Part shown: positions 1 through 9,862 of the stretch, one piece after another
Layout of the letters: each line of letters begins with the position of its first letter
Position numbering within the stretch: position 1 is the first letter of the stretch
Origin: Methylobacteriaceae bacterium
Lineage (GTDB): Bacteria > Pseudomonadota > Alphaproteobacteria > Rhizobiales > Beijerinckiaceae
Direction of reading: 5' to 3'
DNA length: 64,000 nucleotides
NCBI GenBank assembly: GCA_947444195.1
Contig: CANEZL010000025.1
Location: 1 to 64,000 of the forward strand
The notes under the pieces: model-generated
What the model saw: only the letters and a program-made list of their open reading frames with translations
Told to the model about the DNA's origin: nothing
The model's database searches: none
Made by a program: the position numbers and the translations under genes

Positions 1-288
1 GATGTCGTCATCTTGGACAACCTCGGCAGCCACAAGGACAAGGCCGCCCGCGCCGCCATCCGGGCTGCCGGCGCTCATCTTCTGTTCCTGCCGCCCTACA
101 GCCCCGACCTCAACCCGATCGAGCCACTCTTCTCCAAGCTCAAGCACCTCACCCGTGCGGGCGAACCCAGGACCGTCGAGGCGACGTGGCGGCGCGTCGG
201 GCACGTTCTCGATCTCGTGGCTCCCGACGAATGCGCCAACGATCTCACAAACTCAGGCTATGCTTCCGTCCGGAAACAGCACGCTCTA
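1..288 (+). mobile_element. IS630-family transposase C-terminal fragment (DDE superfamily), truncated by window edge
   Basis: Frame 1 protein DNLGSHKDKAARAAIRAAGAHLLFLPPYSPDLNPIEPLFSKLKHLTRAGE...ECANDLTNSGYASV is the classic IS630 C-terminus (LPPYSPDLNPIE, ECAN..GYAS). Confidence 0.85.
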
Positions 289-535
289 GTCGCGTCAAGC
301 AGCAACGTAGATGGCCGCGCTTGGTCAACCTGGGCCGATGCAACTCAGGTCCGTACCCGATCGCATCACCCCCACGCATGGGTCGCTTGCGCTTGGCGAA
401 ATCGATCCTTTCCTCTGGCAATGGCGGCGCGAAGGGCGTCTTGTGGGGACCGTCCGTCCACGCGCGTGCGCGGTCCATACCGAAGTGTAGCATCGACCCG
501 GCGCCGCACGGCGCCCTGAAACGGAGTCTCCGTCC

Positions 536-970
536 ATGCATGTCACCATCGAACAGGCCGAGACCGCGATCCGGGCCGCCCGCGACAAGGCGGCGGAGCT
601 CGGCACGCAGATGTGCATCGCGGTGGTCGATTCCGGCGGCAACCTGAAGGCGTTCTACCGGATGGACGATGCCTGGGTCGGCTCCATCGACATCGCCCAG
701 AAGAAGGCCAGGACCGCGGTGTTCTTCGGCATGAAGACCGGCCAGATCGGCCAGCTCTCCCAGCCCGGCGGCTCCCTCTACGGCATCGAGCACTCGAACG
801 ACGGCCTCATCACCTTCCCCGGCGGCATCCCGATCGTGGACGCGGACGGCGTGATGTCGGGCGCCATCGGCGTCAGCGGCTCCACGGTGGAGAACGACGA
901 CGCGGTGGCCGAGGCCGGCGCGCGGGCCATCGGCAAGACCGAGTTGCCCGCCCATCCCTGGCGGACCTGA
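536..970 (+). CDS. GlcG/HbpS family (DUF336-like) heme-binding protein
   Basis: 144 aa [43 protein letters not shown] and [21 protein letters not shown] are typical of the family. Confidence 0.85.
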   Translation: MHVTIEQAETAIRAARDKAAELGTQMCIAVVDSGGNLKAFYRMDDAWVGSIDIAQKKARTAVFFGMKTGQIGQLSQPGGSLYGIEHSNDGLITFPGGIPIVDADGVMSGAIGVSGSTVENDDAVAEAGARAIGKTELPAHPWRT

Positions 971-1037
971 GCCGCGCGCAACCGCCGGTTAAGGCTACCG
1001 CCCTATGACGGGGCCATGCCAGCCGGGGAGCGCGACG

Positions 1038-1214
1038 ATGAACCGTGAACAACTCGCCGACGCCCTGCGTCGCCTCGTGGCAACCCAGGTCGAGGATATC
1101 GAGCGGGCCGTGAAGGACGGTCACAAGACCATCGCCCTCAACGAATTGGCGGACCTCAACCGCCAGCTCAAGGCCTTCGCCACGGCCCTGAAGAAGGCCC
1201 CCGTCCGGGTCTGA
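1038..1214 (+). CDS. small hypothetical protein (58 aa)
   Basis: Internal ATG of ORF 1005..1214 (MNREQLADALRRLVATQVEDIERAVKDGHKTIALNELADLNRQLKAFATAL); amphipathic helical. Confidence 0.5.
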   Translation: MNREQLADALRRLVATQVEDIERAVKDGHKTIALNELADLNRQLKAFATALKKAPVRV

Positions 1215-1281
1215 ACCTGCGGTCGCCGACGGAAACGAGCGCCCCTCGCCCGCCCGGGCGGGGGGCTTTCCCGCGCGCGGG

Positions 1282-2127
1282 TCACTCGCCCTCGACGGAG
1301 CGGGTCTCCTCGACCTCCGGCGCGACCTGGCCGAAATTGAGCGCCGCGACGAGGGCGACGCCGCCGAACACGTTGCCGATCAGGGTCGGCAGGAAGAAGC
1401 GCCACAGGTAGTCGGCCATCGAGGCGGCGCCGGTGAGGACGAGGTAGAAGGCCTCCACCGAGCCCACCACCACGTGGGCGAGCCCGCACAGGGCGACGAG
1501 CCAGGTCATCAGGGCGATGACGAAGGGCGCCGCCGCGCCGGTGGCCGGCAGGATCCAGACCATCAGGGCGATGATCCACCCGGCGAGCACCGCCTTGATC
1601 ACGGTGGCCCCGAAGCCGTGGGCGATGGCGGTGTGGCTGATCTCGGCGAAGGCCGCCTGGACCGTGGGCGGGAACGCCTCCGAATGGGCGAGCACGGCCG
1701 CGATCGCCGCCGTGGCGAGGATGTTGCCCGCGAGCACGACGCCCCAGAGCCGCAGCACCCGCCACGCCGTCTTCGGGGTGCGGTCGTGCAGGAACGGCAG
1801 GACCGGCGTGATCGTGTTCTCGGTGAACAATTGCTGCCGGCCGAGCACGACCACGAGGAAGCCCACCGCGTAGCCCATGCTGACGGGGATCTTGGTCCAG
1901 TCGGCGGCGGGCAGGTGGGACTTGAGGACCCCCGGCACGATCAGCGACAGGGCGATGCTGAGGCCGGCGGCGAAGGCGGAGAGGAACAGGGCGCCCCCGT
2001 GCCGCCGGATCTCGTCGTCCCCCTGAGCCCGGATGACCTCGTGCAGGAGATAGGCGTCGGGCCGGGCGATCGCGCCGATCCGCATCTCGCGGTCGTCGTG
2101 CCGGGCGCTCCTGTCGTCCTGTGCCAT
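1282..2127 (-). CDS. formate/nitrite transporter family protein
   Basis: 281 aa, six-TM pattern; LGRQQLFTENTITPVLP, WGVVLAGNILAT, VWILPATGAAAPFVIALMTWLVALCGLAHVVVGSVEAFY typical of FNT. Confidence 0.85.
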   Translation of the reverse strand: MAQDDRSARHDDREMRIGAIARPDAYLLHEVIRAQGDDEIRRHGGALFLSAFAAGLSIALSLIVPGVLKSHLPAADWTKIPVSMGYAVGFLVVVLGRQQLFTENTITPVLPFLHDRTPKTAWRVLRLWGVVLAGNILATAAIAAVLAHSEAFPPTVQAAFAEISHTAIAHGFGATVIKAVLAGWIIALMVWILPATGAAAPFVIALMTWLVALCGLAHVVVGSVEAFYLVLTGAASMADYLWRFFLPTLIGNVFGGVALVAALNFGQVAPEVEETRSVEGE

Positions 2128-2226
2128 CGCTCCCCCCGAATCCGGCGGGGGAACGCGTCGCGGGGAGGTCCGGCTCCGCGGCGGAGCCGGAAAAGTCGCG
2201 TCGGCCGCTCCCGTGGCGGGCTCGCC

Positions 2227-2535
2227 TCACTCGCAGACGCGGATGCGGCGCACCACCGGATAGCCGTCCTCGTCGATGTAGCGGCGGCGCACGGTGTAGC
2301 ACGCGCCCATATAGGTGTCCTCCACATAGCGCGTGCCCGCCGCGCCCGCGGCGAGGGCGCCCAGCACCACGCCGCCGGCCACGCCCGCCGCGATGGCGCC
2401 GGGGGCGGGGTGGTAGTGCTTCTTGATGTAGGGGGTGAGGTTGGCGGCCTCGCTCGGCGCGGCGGCGAGGAGGGCGCCGGCGAGGGCGAGGGTCGCTGCC
2501 GAGGCGAGGCGGGTGCGGCGGCCGATGATCGTCAT
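2227..2535 (-). CDS. small exported hypothetical protein
   Basis: Within ORF 2227..2628; signal peptide MTIIGRRTRLASAATLALAGALLAAAPSEAA followed by a Gly/Ala-rich segment and C-terminal cysteines. Confidence 0.55.
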   Translation of the reverse strand: MTIIGRRTRLASAATLALAGALLAAAPSEAANLTPYIKKHYHPAPGAIAAGVAGGVVLGALAAGAAGTRYVEDTYMGACYTVRRRYIDEDGYPVVRRIRVCE

Positions 2536-2655
2536 GATGCGCTCCTGTGCAAGACGTTCCGGCGCGGATGCGTCGGCAACGGTTGGACGATGCGCGCACG
2601 AGATCTGTATTTCTGTGCGGATCTGCACGCGATCACTGTATCCGTGCCGCGCGGC

Positions 2656-4302
2656 TCACTGAACCAGCACCGCGCCGCCGCAGCGGGTCCCGGTGACCGC
2701 GACGTCCGCCGCGCCGATGCGCAGGCCGAGGCTGCCCAGCACCGAGAAGAGCAGCGCGTCGATCGGCCCGGCCGCCTGCCCCAGCACGCCGCCGATGGCG
2801 GCCTGGAGCGGGAGCACGCCGCCGAGCGGGGTGCCGTTCACCCCGAGATTGAGGGTCGTCAGAAGGGTGCCGACGAGCGAGCCGGTCAACTCGGTCGCCG
2901 AGACCGTCCTGAGGCGGCCCGCGCGGATATCCGCGTCGGTGAAGGTCAGGCTCCGCTGCCCGCTGCCGATCGTCCGGTTGGCGCTCGCCGTCACGCTGAG
3001 GAGCGGCGCCCGCAGGATCGTGGCCGGCGCGAGCGGGGGGCGGACGGAGGCGAGGGTGCTCCCGTCCACCGCCCCGATCGCGAGGAAGGCCGCGCCGGTG
3101 GCCACGTCGAGGGTCACCGCGCGCTCGCTGTCCGACGACCACGGGCAGGCCACCCGGCGCAGAGTGGCGCTGCCCTGGGCGAGTTCGAGGTAGATCGGAA
3201 CGGTGAGGTTCGGCAGCCCGGGCAGGCCGCCGATCCCGACCTCGACCAGGGCCCGCGTCTGCGCGGTGCCGAGGCGCGCGCCCGGCGAGACGTAGCCCGA
3301 GCTCTGCCAGCCCTGTCCGATCCGCAGGGAGACGCGCGCCTGCGCGAGGCCCGGGATCCCCGTGCCGAGATCGACGCTGACCTGATCGGTCCCGTTGGCG
3401 AGCGCCGCGGCGGCGGTGAGGAGGCCGAGAGCGTTGACGGTGAGCGGCGTGCCGGGACTCGCCAGCGGCGCGGCGCCGATCTCGCCCACCGTCAGCAACT
3501 GGTCGAGGGGGACCCGGCGGGTGGTGCCGCTGAGGGCGCCGGTGAGGCTGGACAGGGCGCCCGCGGCCCCCGCGCCGCCGCCCTCGGCCGCGGTGTCGAG
3601 GGCCGAGATCAGGTCGACCAGGGAGAGGCTGCCCGCCAGCACGTCGTCGAAGGTGGCGGCCCGGATGTTGCCGCGCAGGGCCGCGGCCCGGAGGAAGCTC
3701 AGGGCGTCGACATCGAGGCCGGCCAGGGCCTGGTAGCTCATCGCCGAGAGGGAGACGCGCGTGCCGAGCAGGCCCGAGAGCAGGGCGTTCAGGATGCCCC
3801 CGTCCAGGCCGACGAGGCGCGAGCCGATCCCGAAGGCGGCGAGGTCCGCCTGCCGCGCGGTGGAGCGGGCCGAGACGGCGTAGCTCGCCGGCCCGCCGAC
3901 CACGCGGGAGAAGCCGGCGCGGACCTGGCTCCCCAGGCTCACGCGCACCGCGTTGGGCGCGGCGGCGCCCGGCGCGAAACGCGCCTCGGGGGACAGGGCC
4001 CGGTTCGGCGTGTAGAGGCCGGGGGTGACGCCGAGATGGCTCGGCTCCGGATAGCCGTTGTCGGCGAGGGCCTGCGCGGCGGCGCCGGGGGAGCCGATGG
4101 CGCGCACGGCGGCGAGCGCGGCGAGATCCGCCGCCGCCTGGACGCGGCGCTTCTCCAGATAGACCATCCCGAGATCGATGCCGAGCCCGGCACAGCCGCA
4201 CAGGACCGCCAGGGCCGCGCCGGCCAGCGGAAGGATGGAGCCGGCGCGCTCCGACCGGATCCGGCGGAGCAGGGCGACGAGGCGCTCGCGCAGCGGTGTC
4301 AC
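2656..4302 (-). CDS. TadG-like pilus assembly / Flp pilus protein
   Basis: GTG start overlapping the upstream TadE stop (GTGA); RSERAGSILPLAGAALAVLCGCAGLGIDLGMVYLEKRRVQAAADLAALAA is the TadG N-terminus. Confidence 0.75.
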   Translation of the reverse strand: MTPLRERLVALLRRIRSERAGSILPLAGAALAVLCGCAGLGIDLGMVYLEKRRVQAAADLAALAAVRAIGSPGAAAQALADNGYPEPSHLGVTPGLYTPNRALSPEARFAPGAAAPNAVRVSLGSQVRAGFSRVVGGPASYAVSARSTARQADLAAFGIGSRLVGLDGGILNALLSGLLGTRVSLSAMSYQALAGLDVDALSFLRAAALRGNIRAATFDDVLAGSLSLVDLISALDTAAEGGGAGAAGALSSLTGALSGTTRRVPLDQLLTVGEIGAAPLASPGTPLTVNALGLLTAAAALANGTDQVSVDLGTGIPGLAQARVSLRIGQGWQSSGYVSPGARLGTAQTRALVEVGIGGLPGLPNLTVPIYLELAQGSATLRRVACPWSSDSERAVTLDVATGAAFLAIGAVDGSTLASVRPPLAPATILRAPLLSVTASANRTIGSGQRSLTFTDADIRAGRLRTVSATELTGSLVGTLLTTLNLGVNGTPLGGVLPLQAAIGGVLGQAAGPIDALLFSVLGSLGLRIGAADVAVTGTRCGGAVLVQ

Positions 4303-4742
4303 AGCCCGCCCCGCCGGATGCTGGCCGTGCGCGTCAGGCTGGTCGGCATCGGGAGGAGGCGCGGGACGGTGCCGAGGAGCGTCGCACCGAGATCGTAGCG
4401 CACGGTGACGGTGAAGACGTTCGGATCGGCGGGGCTCGGGCCGGCGCTGACCGCGAGCGCCCTCGGGTTGAGGAGGACGTTGGCCGCGAGGTTCGTCTGG
4501 GCGGCGCTGGTGGCGAGGGCGATGCGCTCGCTGTTGTCGAGCCCTGCCACCGCCGCGCGGGCAGCCTCGCTCGCGGCCGTCTGCAAGCTGTGCGCGAATC
4601 CAAGGGCACTGCCGAAGGCCACGATGCCGACGCAGAGAACGATCAGGAGCGGTGCGACCAGCGCGAACTCGACAGACGACGTGCCGGAGCAATTGCATTC
4701 AAAACATAGAGCGTCGCTGCGGAATTTATTGCAGAGCAACAT
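4299..4742 (-). CDS. TadE-like family protein
   Basis: CSGTSSVEFALVAPLLIVLCVGIVAFGSALGFAHSLQTAASEAARAAVAG is the TadE pseudopilin-like N-terminus. Confidence 0.8.
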   Translation of the reverse strand: MLLCNKFRSDALCFECNCSGTSSVEFALVAPLLIVLCVGIVAFGSALGFAHSLQTAASEAARAAVAGLDNSERIALATSAAQTNLAANVLLNPRALAVSAGPSPADPNVFTVTVRYDLGATLLGTVPRLLPMPTSLTRTASIRRGGL

Positions 4743-4989
4743 CTTGGCAGCCTGCGGGGCTTCTCTGATGCTGCATTGTTCAGATCAAATTGTTAATCAA
4801 CTCTTTCTCGTGGATTCTACCCGTAATTGACTTTATTCTCAATAATACCGGCGCAACACGGGCTTTCATCGCCGATGGCGCCACCGCGCTATGAATGAAA
4901 GCACAACTCTTGCGTGTGGCAGTGGTAATCCGCTGTGCGCTACCTGAAGGATGGAAGAATCGACCTGAGATGCTATTCCTGCGGGGCTC

Positions 4990-5487
4990 TTGATCCGGCA
5001 CCGTCGTTTTTCGAGAGCCGGCAACCACCTTTCGGGACGCTGCGACGCCACGCCCCGGGGTGACGCACCGGGCTTCGTGGCCGTTCTCGATGCGCGCACG
5101 CTGCTCGTCCCCGACCGGCTGGGCAACCGCCGGGTGGACACGATGCCGAACGTCGCCGAGAATCCCGCTGTCGGATTGCTCTTCCTCGTGCCGGGCCTGC
5201 GGGAGACCCTGCGCGTCAACGGCGCGGCCGGCATCGTCACGGACGCGGCGGCCCTCGCCCCGCTCGCCGCCCACGGCAGGCTGCCCTGCGCGGCGCTGCG
5301 GGTCCGCGTCGAGGAGGTCTTCTTCCATTGCGGCAAGGCGATGATCCGCTCGGCCCTCTGGAGCCGGGCCGCCGCACCGCCGGACCTTCCCTGCCTCGGC
5401 CTCATCCTCTCGGACCAGATCGCGCATCTCGATCCGGAGGAGACCGAGCGCTCGGTCGCGGAGGGCTATCGCGACCGGCTCTACTGA
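4990..5487 (+). CDS. pyridoxamine 5'-phosphate oxidase-like (FMN-binding split barrel) protein, apparently 5'-truncated
   Basis: CDATPRGDAPGFVAVLDARTLLVPDRLGNRRVDTMPNVAENPAVGLLFLVPG matches the core of the family, but residues before it are encoded by an interspersed repeat and the usual N-terminal part is absent. Confidence 0.6.
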   Translation: MIRHRRFSRAGNHLSGRCDATPRGDAPGFVAVLDARTLLVPDRLGNRRVDTMPNVAENPAVGLLFLVPGLRETLRVNGAAGIVTDAAALAPLAAHGRLPCAALRVRVEEVFFHCGKAMIRSALWSRAAAPPDLPCLGLILSDQIAHLDPEETERSVAEGYRDRLY

Positions 5488-5521
5488 GCGCGCCCGCGCC
5501 GGGCGGATGCGCCCGTGCGGT

Positions 5522-5950
5522 TCAGGCCGGGCGGCTCCTGTAGTAATCGTCCACCCGCCCGCCGTAGCCGGGATCGGCGAAGGCGTCCTCGCCGGGGCCG
5601 TGGCTCGGCGCGCCGGCCAGCACGCCCGGATCGATATCGACCACGTAGCCGCCGAGTTCGGTGCTGTAGGTCAGGGCCCGCCAGGGCAGGGGATGGTGGT
5701 TCTCGCCGAGCCCCAGGAAGCCGCCGAAGGCGAGCACCGCGTAGGCGACCTGCCCCGAGACCTTGTCGACCATGAAGTTGTGCACCGCGCCGAGATGGCG
5801 TCCGGTCCGGTCGTAGACGGCCGTCCCCTCGACCTTGTTGGAGGCGATCAGGCGCGGCGTCTCGTCGATGGCGATGCCCTCGCCCGACGGATCGAGCTCC
5901 ATGGTTCCGGGCTTGCGGATGCTGCGCGCGTTGGGCAGGTCGGTGGGCAT
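5522..5950 (-). CDS. PRC-barrel domain protein
   Basis: LIASNKVEGTAVYDRTGRHLGAVHNFMVDKVSGQVAYAVLAFGGFLGLGENHHPLPWRAL. Confidence 0.9.
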   Translation of the reverse strand: MPTDLPNARSIRKPGTMELDPSGEGIAIDETPRLIASNKVEGTAVYDRTGRHLGAVHNFMVDKVSGQVAYAVLAFGGFLGLGENHHPLPWRALTYSTELGGYVVDIDPGVLAGAPSHGPGEDAFADPGYGGRVDDYYRSRPA

Positions 5951-6060
5951 GCGGGCTCCGGCGTCGCGATCCGGCCCCGGGGCTCGCGCCCGAGGACCGG
6001 TTCCCGATAAAGCGTTCGGGCGCCGGGCCCGGTTCCGTGCCGCCCCGGTCTCCGCGGATC

Positions 6061-7728
6061 TCAGCCGCCCCGCGCGGTGCTCTCGACGGCGCGCGGCGGA
6101 TCCTGTTCCGATTCCGTGCCCCCAGGTGCCTCGGGGTCGGCGGGCGAGGCCGGTTGCGGGGCTGCGGATTGGCGCGCGCGGCGGAGCTCCTCGTGCGCCT
6201 CCTCGGCGTCGGCTCGAGCTGTCTCCGCGCTGGCGCGGGCGCGGTCGGTTGCCTCGCGCTGGGCGCGCGCGACGTCTTGGACCCGGCGGAGCGCTTCCCG
6301 GGCCTCCTCGGTCTCGGCCTGTGCGGCCTGCACGGCCGCGTCCCGCTGCGCCAGAGCCGCCTCGTGCGCCTGACGGAGCGCGGTCTGCGTACGCTCGGCC
6401 TCGACGCGCTCGGCCTCCTGCCCCTTCTCGGCGGCGTCCCGCTGGATCAGGGCGGCTTCGAGGGATCGGCGCAACTCGTCCCGGGTGCGCTCGCCCTCTA
6501 CGTATGCGTTCTGAACCGCTGCGCGAGCCTGCTCGGCTGCGTCCCGCTGCAGCACGGCGTTCTCGTGTGCCTGACGCAATTCCTCTCGGGCCCGCTCGGC
6601 CTCGGCGCGCTCGGCCTGGGCCGCCTGGTTGGCCTGCTCGGCCGCATCGCGCTGGATCACCGCCGTGTCGTGCGCTGCGCGGAACGCGTCCCGCGCGCGC
6701 TCGGCCTCCATGAGCTCGGCCTTGCTGGCATCCGAGCGCTCGTTGGTCTTGATCAGGACCGAGCGGATGAACTTCGTGTAGTGATTGTACCGGTCGTGCT
6801 CCTCCAGGAATTCGGCCAGGGCCTTGTTCCCGAAGCGCCGCCCCTCGGGTGATGGTGCCGCATCGATGATGCCGCCCGCGATCAGGGCGATCTCCTCGAC
6901 CAGCTCCGCGGATCGGCCCGCTTCGAGAGAGGAGTACAGGATACTGTCGGTGGTCCCGCTCAGATCGATGCTCAGACCATGCTGCCCGATCAGGTCCTCG
7001 AACGCCTGCTGATGCGACTTCTGCGCGGCCGCGAGGTTCAGGTCGAAGACGAAGTCGGCGGCTGGCACGGAATAGGCGTAGAGGTAGAGGTGCAGGAGAA
7101 CGAAGCGGCAGAAATTCACTTCCAATTCTGATCGCTCGCCGCCGAAATAGAACAAATCGTAAATATTTTTTAGCGTTTTGTCATGAAGATTTCGCTCAAT
7201 AATTTGATAATTTTTGTCGATAAAGAATCTGTTACTGCGAGAGAACTGATATGAATAAGAGCACCATTGTTTAAAAATATTCCGATACAGGATGATGTGC
7301 ATACCTGGAGCTGCGGCTTTCAATCCTGAAACGCGGCCGAGGCTTCGGGTCGCTGTAAGTACGGGGACCCGGCCGCGCGCCTCGGCATGTTCGATCAGGT
7401 TGCTGATGTAGGCGACTTCCGCCTCCGAGACAGGGCCGTCGATGCCGGCGGCAGGGATGAAACGATCATAACTGAAAGTCGGATCAAATCCGACCACACC
7501 ACCATTTTCAGACAAGAGGGGGATATATTCTAAAAAATAAGGCGCTCCGGATGGATGATTCGTCTGCCAATGTTTTGCGTTCGGAGAACTCTGGGAAATA
7601 TTCTTACAAGATGCTTCCGCAAGAAATTCGTTAAATATCTCGTAGTAAGATACGGTCTTCTCATTCTGCCTGAAACGCGACCAGACATGCGTACTAGACG
7701 TTCTGAAGCTTGAGTGTAGAAAGATCAT
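6061..7728 (-). CDS. sulfotransferase-like protein with C-terminal coiled-coil repeats
   Basis: N-terminal P-loop-like MIFLHSSFRTSSTHVW, internal IILYRNIFKQWCSYSYQFSRS (3'-PB-like); C-terminal ~200 aa of ~31-36 aa repeats such as AERAREELRQAHENAVLQRDAAEQARA. Confidence 0.65.
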   Translation of the reverse strand: MIFLHSSFRTSSTHVWSRFRQNEKTVSYYEIFNEFLAEASCKNISQSSPNAKHWQTNHPSGAPYFLEYIPLLSENGGVVGFDPTFSYDRFIPAAGIDGPVSEAEVAYISNLIEHAEARGRVPVLTATRSLGRVSGLKAAAPGMHIILYRNIFKQWCSYSYQFSRSNRFFIDKNYQIIERNLHDKTLKNIYDLFYFGGERSELEVNFCRFVLLHLYLYAYSVPAADFVFDLNLAAAQKSHQQAFEDLIGQHGLSIDLSGTTDSILYSSLEAGRSAELVEEIALIAGGIIDAAPSPEGRRFGNKALAEFLEEHDRYNHYTKFIRSVLIKTNERSDASKAELMEAERARDAFRAAHDTAVIQRDAAEQANQAAQAERAEAERAREELRQAHENAVLQRDAAEQARAAVQNAYVEGERTRDELRRSLEAALIQRDAAEKGQEAERVEAERTQTALRQAHEAALAQRDAAVQAAQAETEEAREALRRVQDVARAQREATDRARASAETARADAEEAHEELRRARQSAAPQPASPADPEAPGGTESEQDPPRAVESTARGG

Positions 7729-7900
7729 TCTTTAAAGCCCAATCTGTTTTATAAAAATTATCCGGCGGTATCCCACCCAATCCGATTGTATGGTCTTGTC
7801 TGTGCGAGGCTATATCAAGCCGGTAGCCTTGGGTAGCGGGCATGCAGGATATCCGGATAAGCGGCCCGCATACCCGTGCAGGATGAAACTCCCCTCCGGA

Positions 7901-8380
7901 TCATCGCTGCGCGGGACCGGCATGGCGGCCGGCGATCACCCAGTAGACCGCGCCCGCGCTCGCGCCCGCGACGAACAGGAGCGCGGTGAGCCGGGCCTCG
8001 GCGGCGGGCGCCTGGCCGATCCGCGCCGCATCCCGGCCGAGCCAGGGCATCAGCGCCGTGAGGAGGCCGCAGGCGCCGCCGTACCAGGCGAGGCTGCGCA
8101 GTCGCAGACCCTCGCCGATCAGGGCGACCAGCACCGGCGGCAGTACGAGGAGCCGGAACAGGGCCCCGGCGAGCCCGGCGGCCATGAGGCCGAGGCCCTC
8201 CGGCGGCAGGCCGGCGGAGAGGTCGGAGAGGGCGATGTCGAGCCCGGCCTGCGCGCCCGCCGTCAGCCACGCACCCGCCACGGGATCGACGAGCATGGCG
8301 AGGCCGAGCGCGAACCCGCCGGCCGGGATCGCCAGCAGCAGGGCGAGCGCCGCCACGGAGAGGCGGCCGAGCACGGTCAT
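7901..8380 (-). CDS. hypothetical membrane protein
   Basis: 159 aa hydrophobic ORF with several predicted TM stretches. Confidence 0.55.
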   Translation of the reverse strand: MTVLGRLSVAALALLLAIPAGGFALGLAMLVDPVAGAWLTAGAQAGLDIALSDLSAGLPPEGLGLMAAGLAGALFRLLVLPPVLVALIGEGLRLRSLAWYGGACGLLTALMPWLGRDAARIGQAPAAEARLTALLFVAGASAGAVYWVIAGRHAGPAQR

Positions 8381-8467
8381 GGTCTTCCCGCTCCGGCGAA
8401 GATCGGGCGCGGTCGCACCGCGCCTGCCGGCCCTCGCCGGCGCGCGGGGACGCTATAGATTCCGGCC

Positions 8468-9178
8468 ATGGCAAGCCAGCCGCGCCAGATCTTCATGCTC
8501 ACCGGAGCCGGCATCTCGGCCGAGAGCGGGCTCGGCACGTTCCGGGACCGCGGCGGAATCTGGGCGCGCTTCGACCCGATGAAGCTCGCCACCCCCGAGG
8601 CCTTCGCCGAGGATCCCGACACGGTGCTCGACTTCTACAACCATCGCCGCCGCGGCGTGGTGGCGGCGGCCCCGAACGGCGCCCACCGGGCCATCGCGGA
8701 GGCGCAGTCGAGGCTCGCCGCCCGCGGCGGACGCCTGTTCCTGTGCACGCAGAACGTCGACGACCTGCACGAGCGGGCAGGGGCGCAAGACGTGGTCCAC
8801 ATGCACGGCGAACTGCTCAAGGCGCGCTGCACAGCCTGCCGAGCCGTCTCCACGTGGCACGGGGACCTCGTCGCGGAGGATCCCTGCCCGGCCTGCGCCG
8901 CGCCAGCGATGCGGCCCGACGTGGTCTGGTTCGGCGAGATGCCGAAACATCTCGAGCGGATCGAGGCGATGCTGAGCGCCAGCGACCTCTTCGTGGCCGT
9001 CGGCACCTCCGGCGCGGTCTATCCGGCCGCCGGCTACGTGCGGCAGGCTCGGGCGCGCGGCATCCCCACCTGCGCCCTGAACCTCGAACCCACCGACAAT
9101 GCGGGCGCCTTCGACGCCGCCCGCTACGGTCCGGCCAGCGAGACGGTGCCGGCTTTCCTCGCGGAGATCTGCGGCTAG
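8468..9178 (+). CDS. cobB: NAD-dependent protein deacylase (sirtuin, CobB-like)
   Basis: LTGAGISAESGLGTFRD, CTQNVDDLHERAG, HMHGELLKARCTAC..CPAC zinc site, FYNHRRR class III-type motif. Confidence 0.95.
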   Translation: MASQPRQIFMLTGAGISAESGLGTFRDRGGIWARFDPMKLATPEAFAEDPDTVLDFYNHRRRGVVAAAPNGAHRAIAEAQSRLAARGGRLFLCTQNVDDLHERAGAQDVVHMHGELLKARCTACRAVSTWHGDLVAEDPCPACAAPAMRPDVVWFGEMPKHLERIEAMLSASDLFVAVGTSGAVYPAAGYVRQARARGIPTCALNLEPTDNAGAFDAARYGPASETVPAFLAEICG

Positions 9179-9543
9179 AACGCTCTCCATCGCTGTGGAT
9201 GCCGGTTCGGCGGAGGAGAGCGCGTCGTGACACGGACCGCGAGCCGCGACGGGTTGCAGCGCGCTCGGGCACGGCTTCAGGGATCCCGCCGGCGGTGCCG
9301 GGAGGGATCGTTCCCGGAATATGTGCAGGCTGTGCTAGAGATTTGTTTTCTCGAGATTTTCAGTCCGATAGCCGACGAGGTCCCTCTACTGGTCGACCAG
9401 GGTTTTTCTGTCCCGAACCAGTCGTTTTCCAGCTGTCAAGACATGGTAAATCTGTAACGGGAACGGTACAACGGCCGAGCTTGGGCGGGTCGGCGCGGTC
9501 GCGCCCAGGCGTTCGTTGAAGCCACAGGGGGACGAGACCACCC

Positions 9544-9768
9544 ATGCAGAACTTCACCGTAACGGCTCGAGAGCGCGATACCCTGGTTGCGGCCCTGCGC
9601 TACTATCAGTTCTACCGGATGCAGGGGCATCCCTTCGATCCCCGCCAGGACCATCTCATCGACACCATCGCCAGCCACAACGGCGCGGCCCTCGACGTGG
9701 CGGAGATCGACGACCTCTGCGCCGGTCTCAACGGCAACGAGCACGCGCTGGCCGCCGCGAGCGCCTGA
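9544..9768 (+). CDS. small hypothetical protein
   Basis: 74 aa MQNFTVTARERDTLVAALRYYQFYRMQGHPFDPRQDHLIDTIASHNGAALDVAEIDDLCAGLN. Confidence 0.6.
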   Translation: MQNFTVTARERDTLVAALRYYQFYRMQGHPFDPRQDHLIDTIASHNGAALDVAEIDDLCAGLNGNEHALAAASA

Positions 9769-9862
9769 CGGCGACGGTTTCGGGGGCGCGTCACCGCCCC
9801 ATCGTCCGGACGGGCGGCAGCCGGTTCCAGGAGCGAGGATCGGACCTCTCCGGGGAGGCAAC

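Noticed and set aside
1240-1270. GC-rich hairpin between convergent genes, possible terminator
   Set aside because: Stem is ambiguous (runs of G and C) and lacks a proper U tract.
1474-4398. 974-aa plus-strand ORF
   Set aside because: Low-complexity Arg/Gly/Ala-rich translation antisense to the FNT transporter and TadG genes.
9340-9460. Relatively AT-rich intergenic stretch with TGGTCGACCA, considered as a regulatory RNA or operator
   Set aside because: No convincing structure, promoter or covariation evidence from sequence alone.
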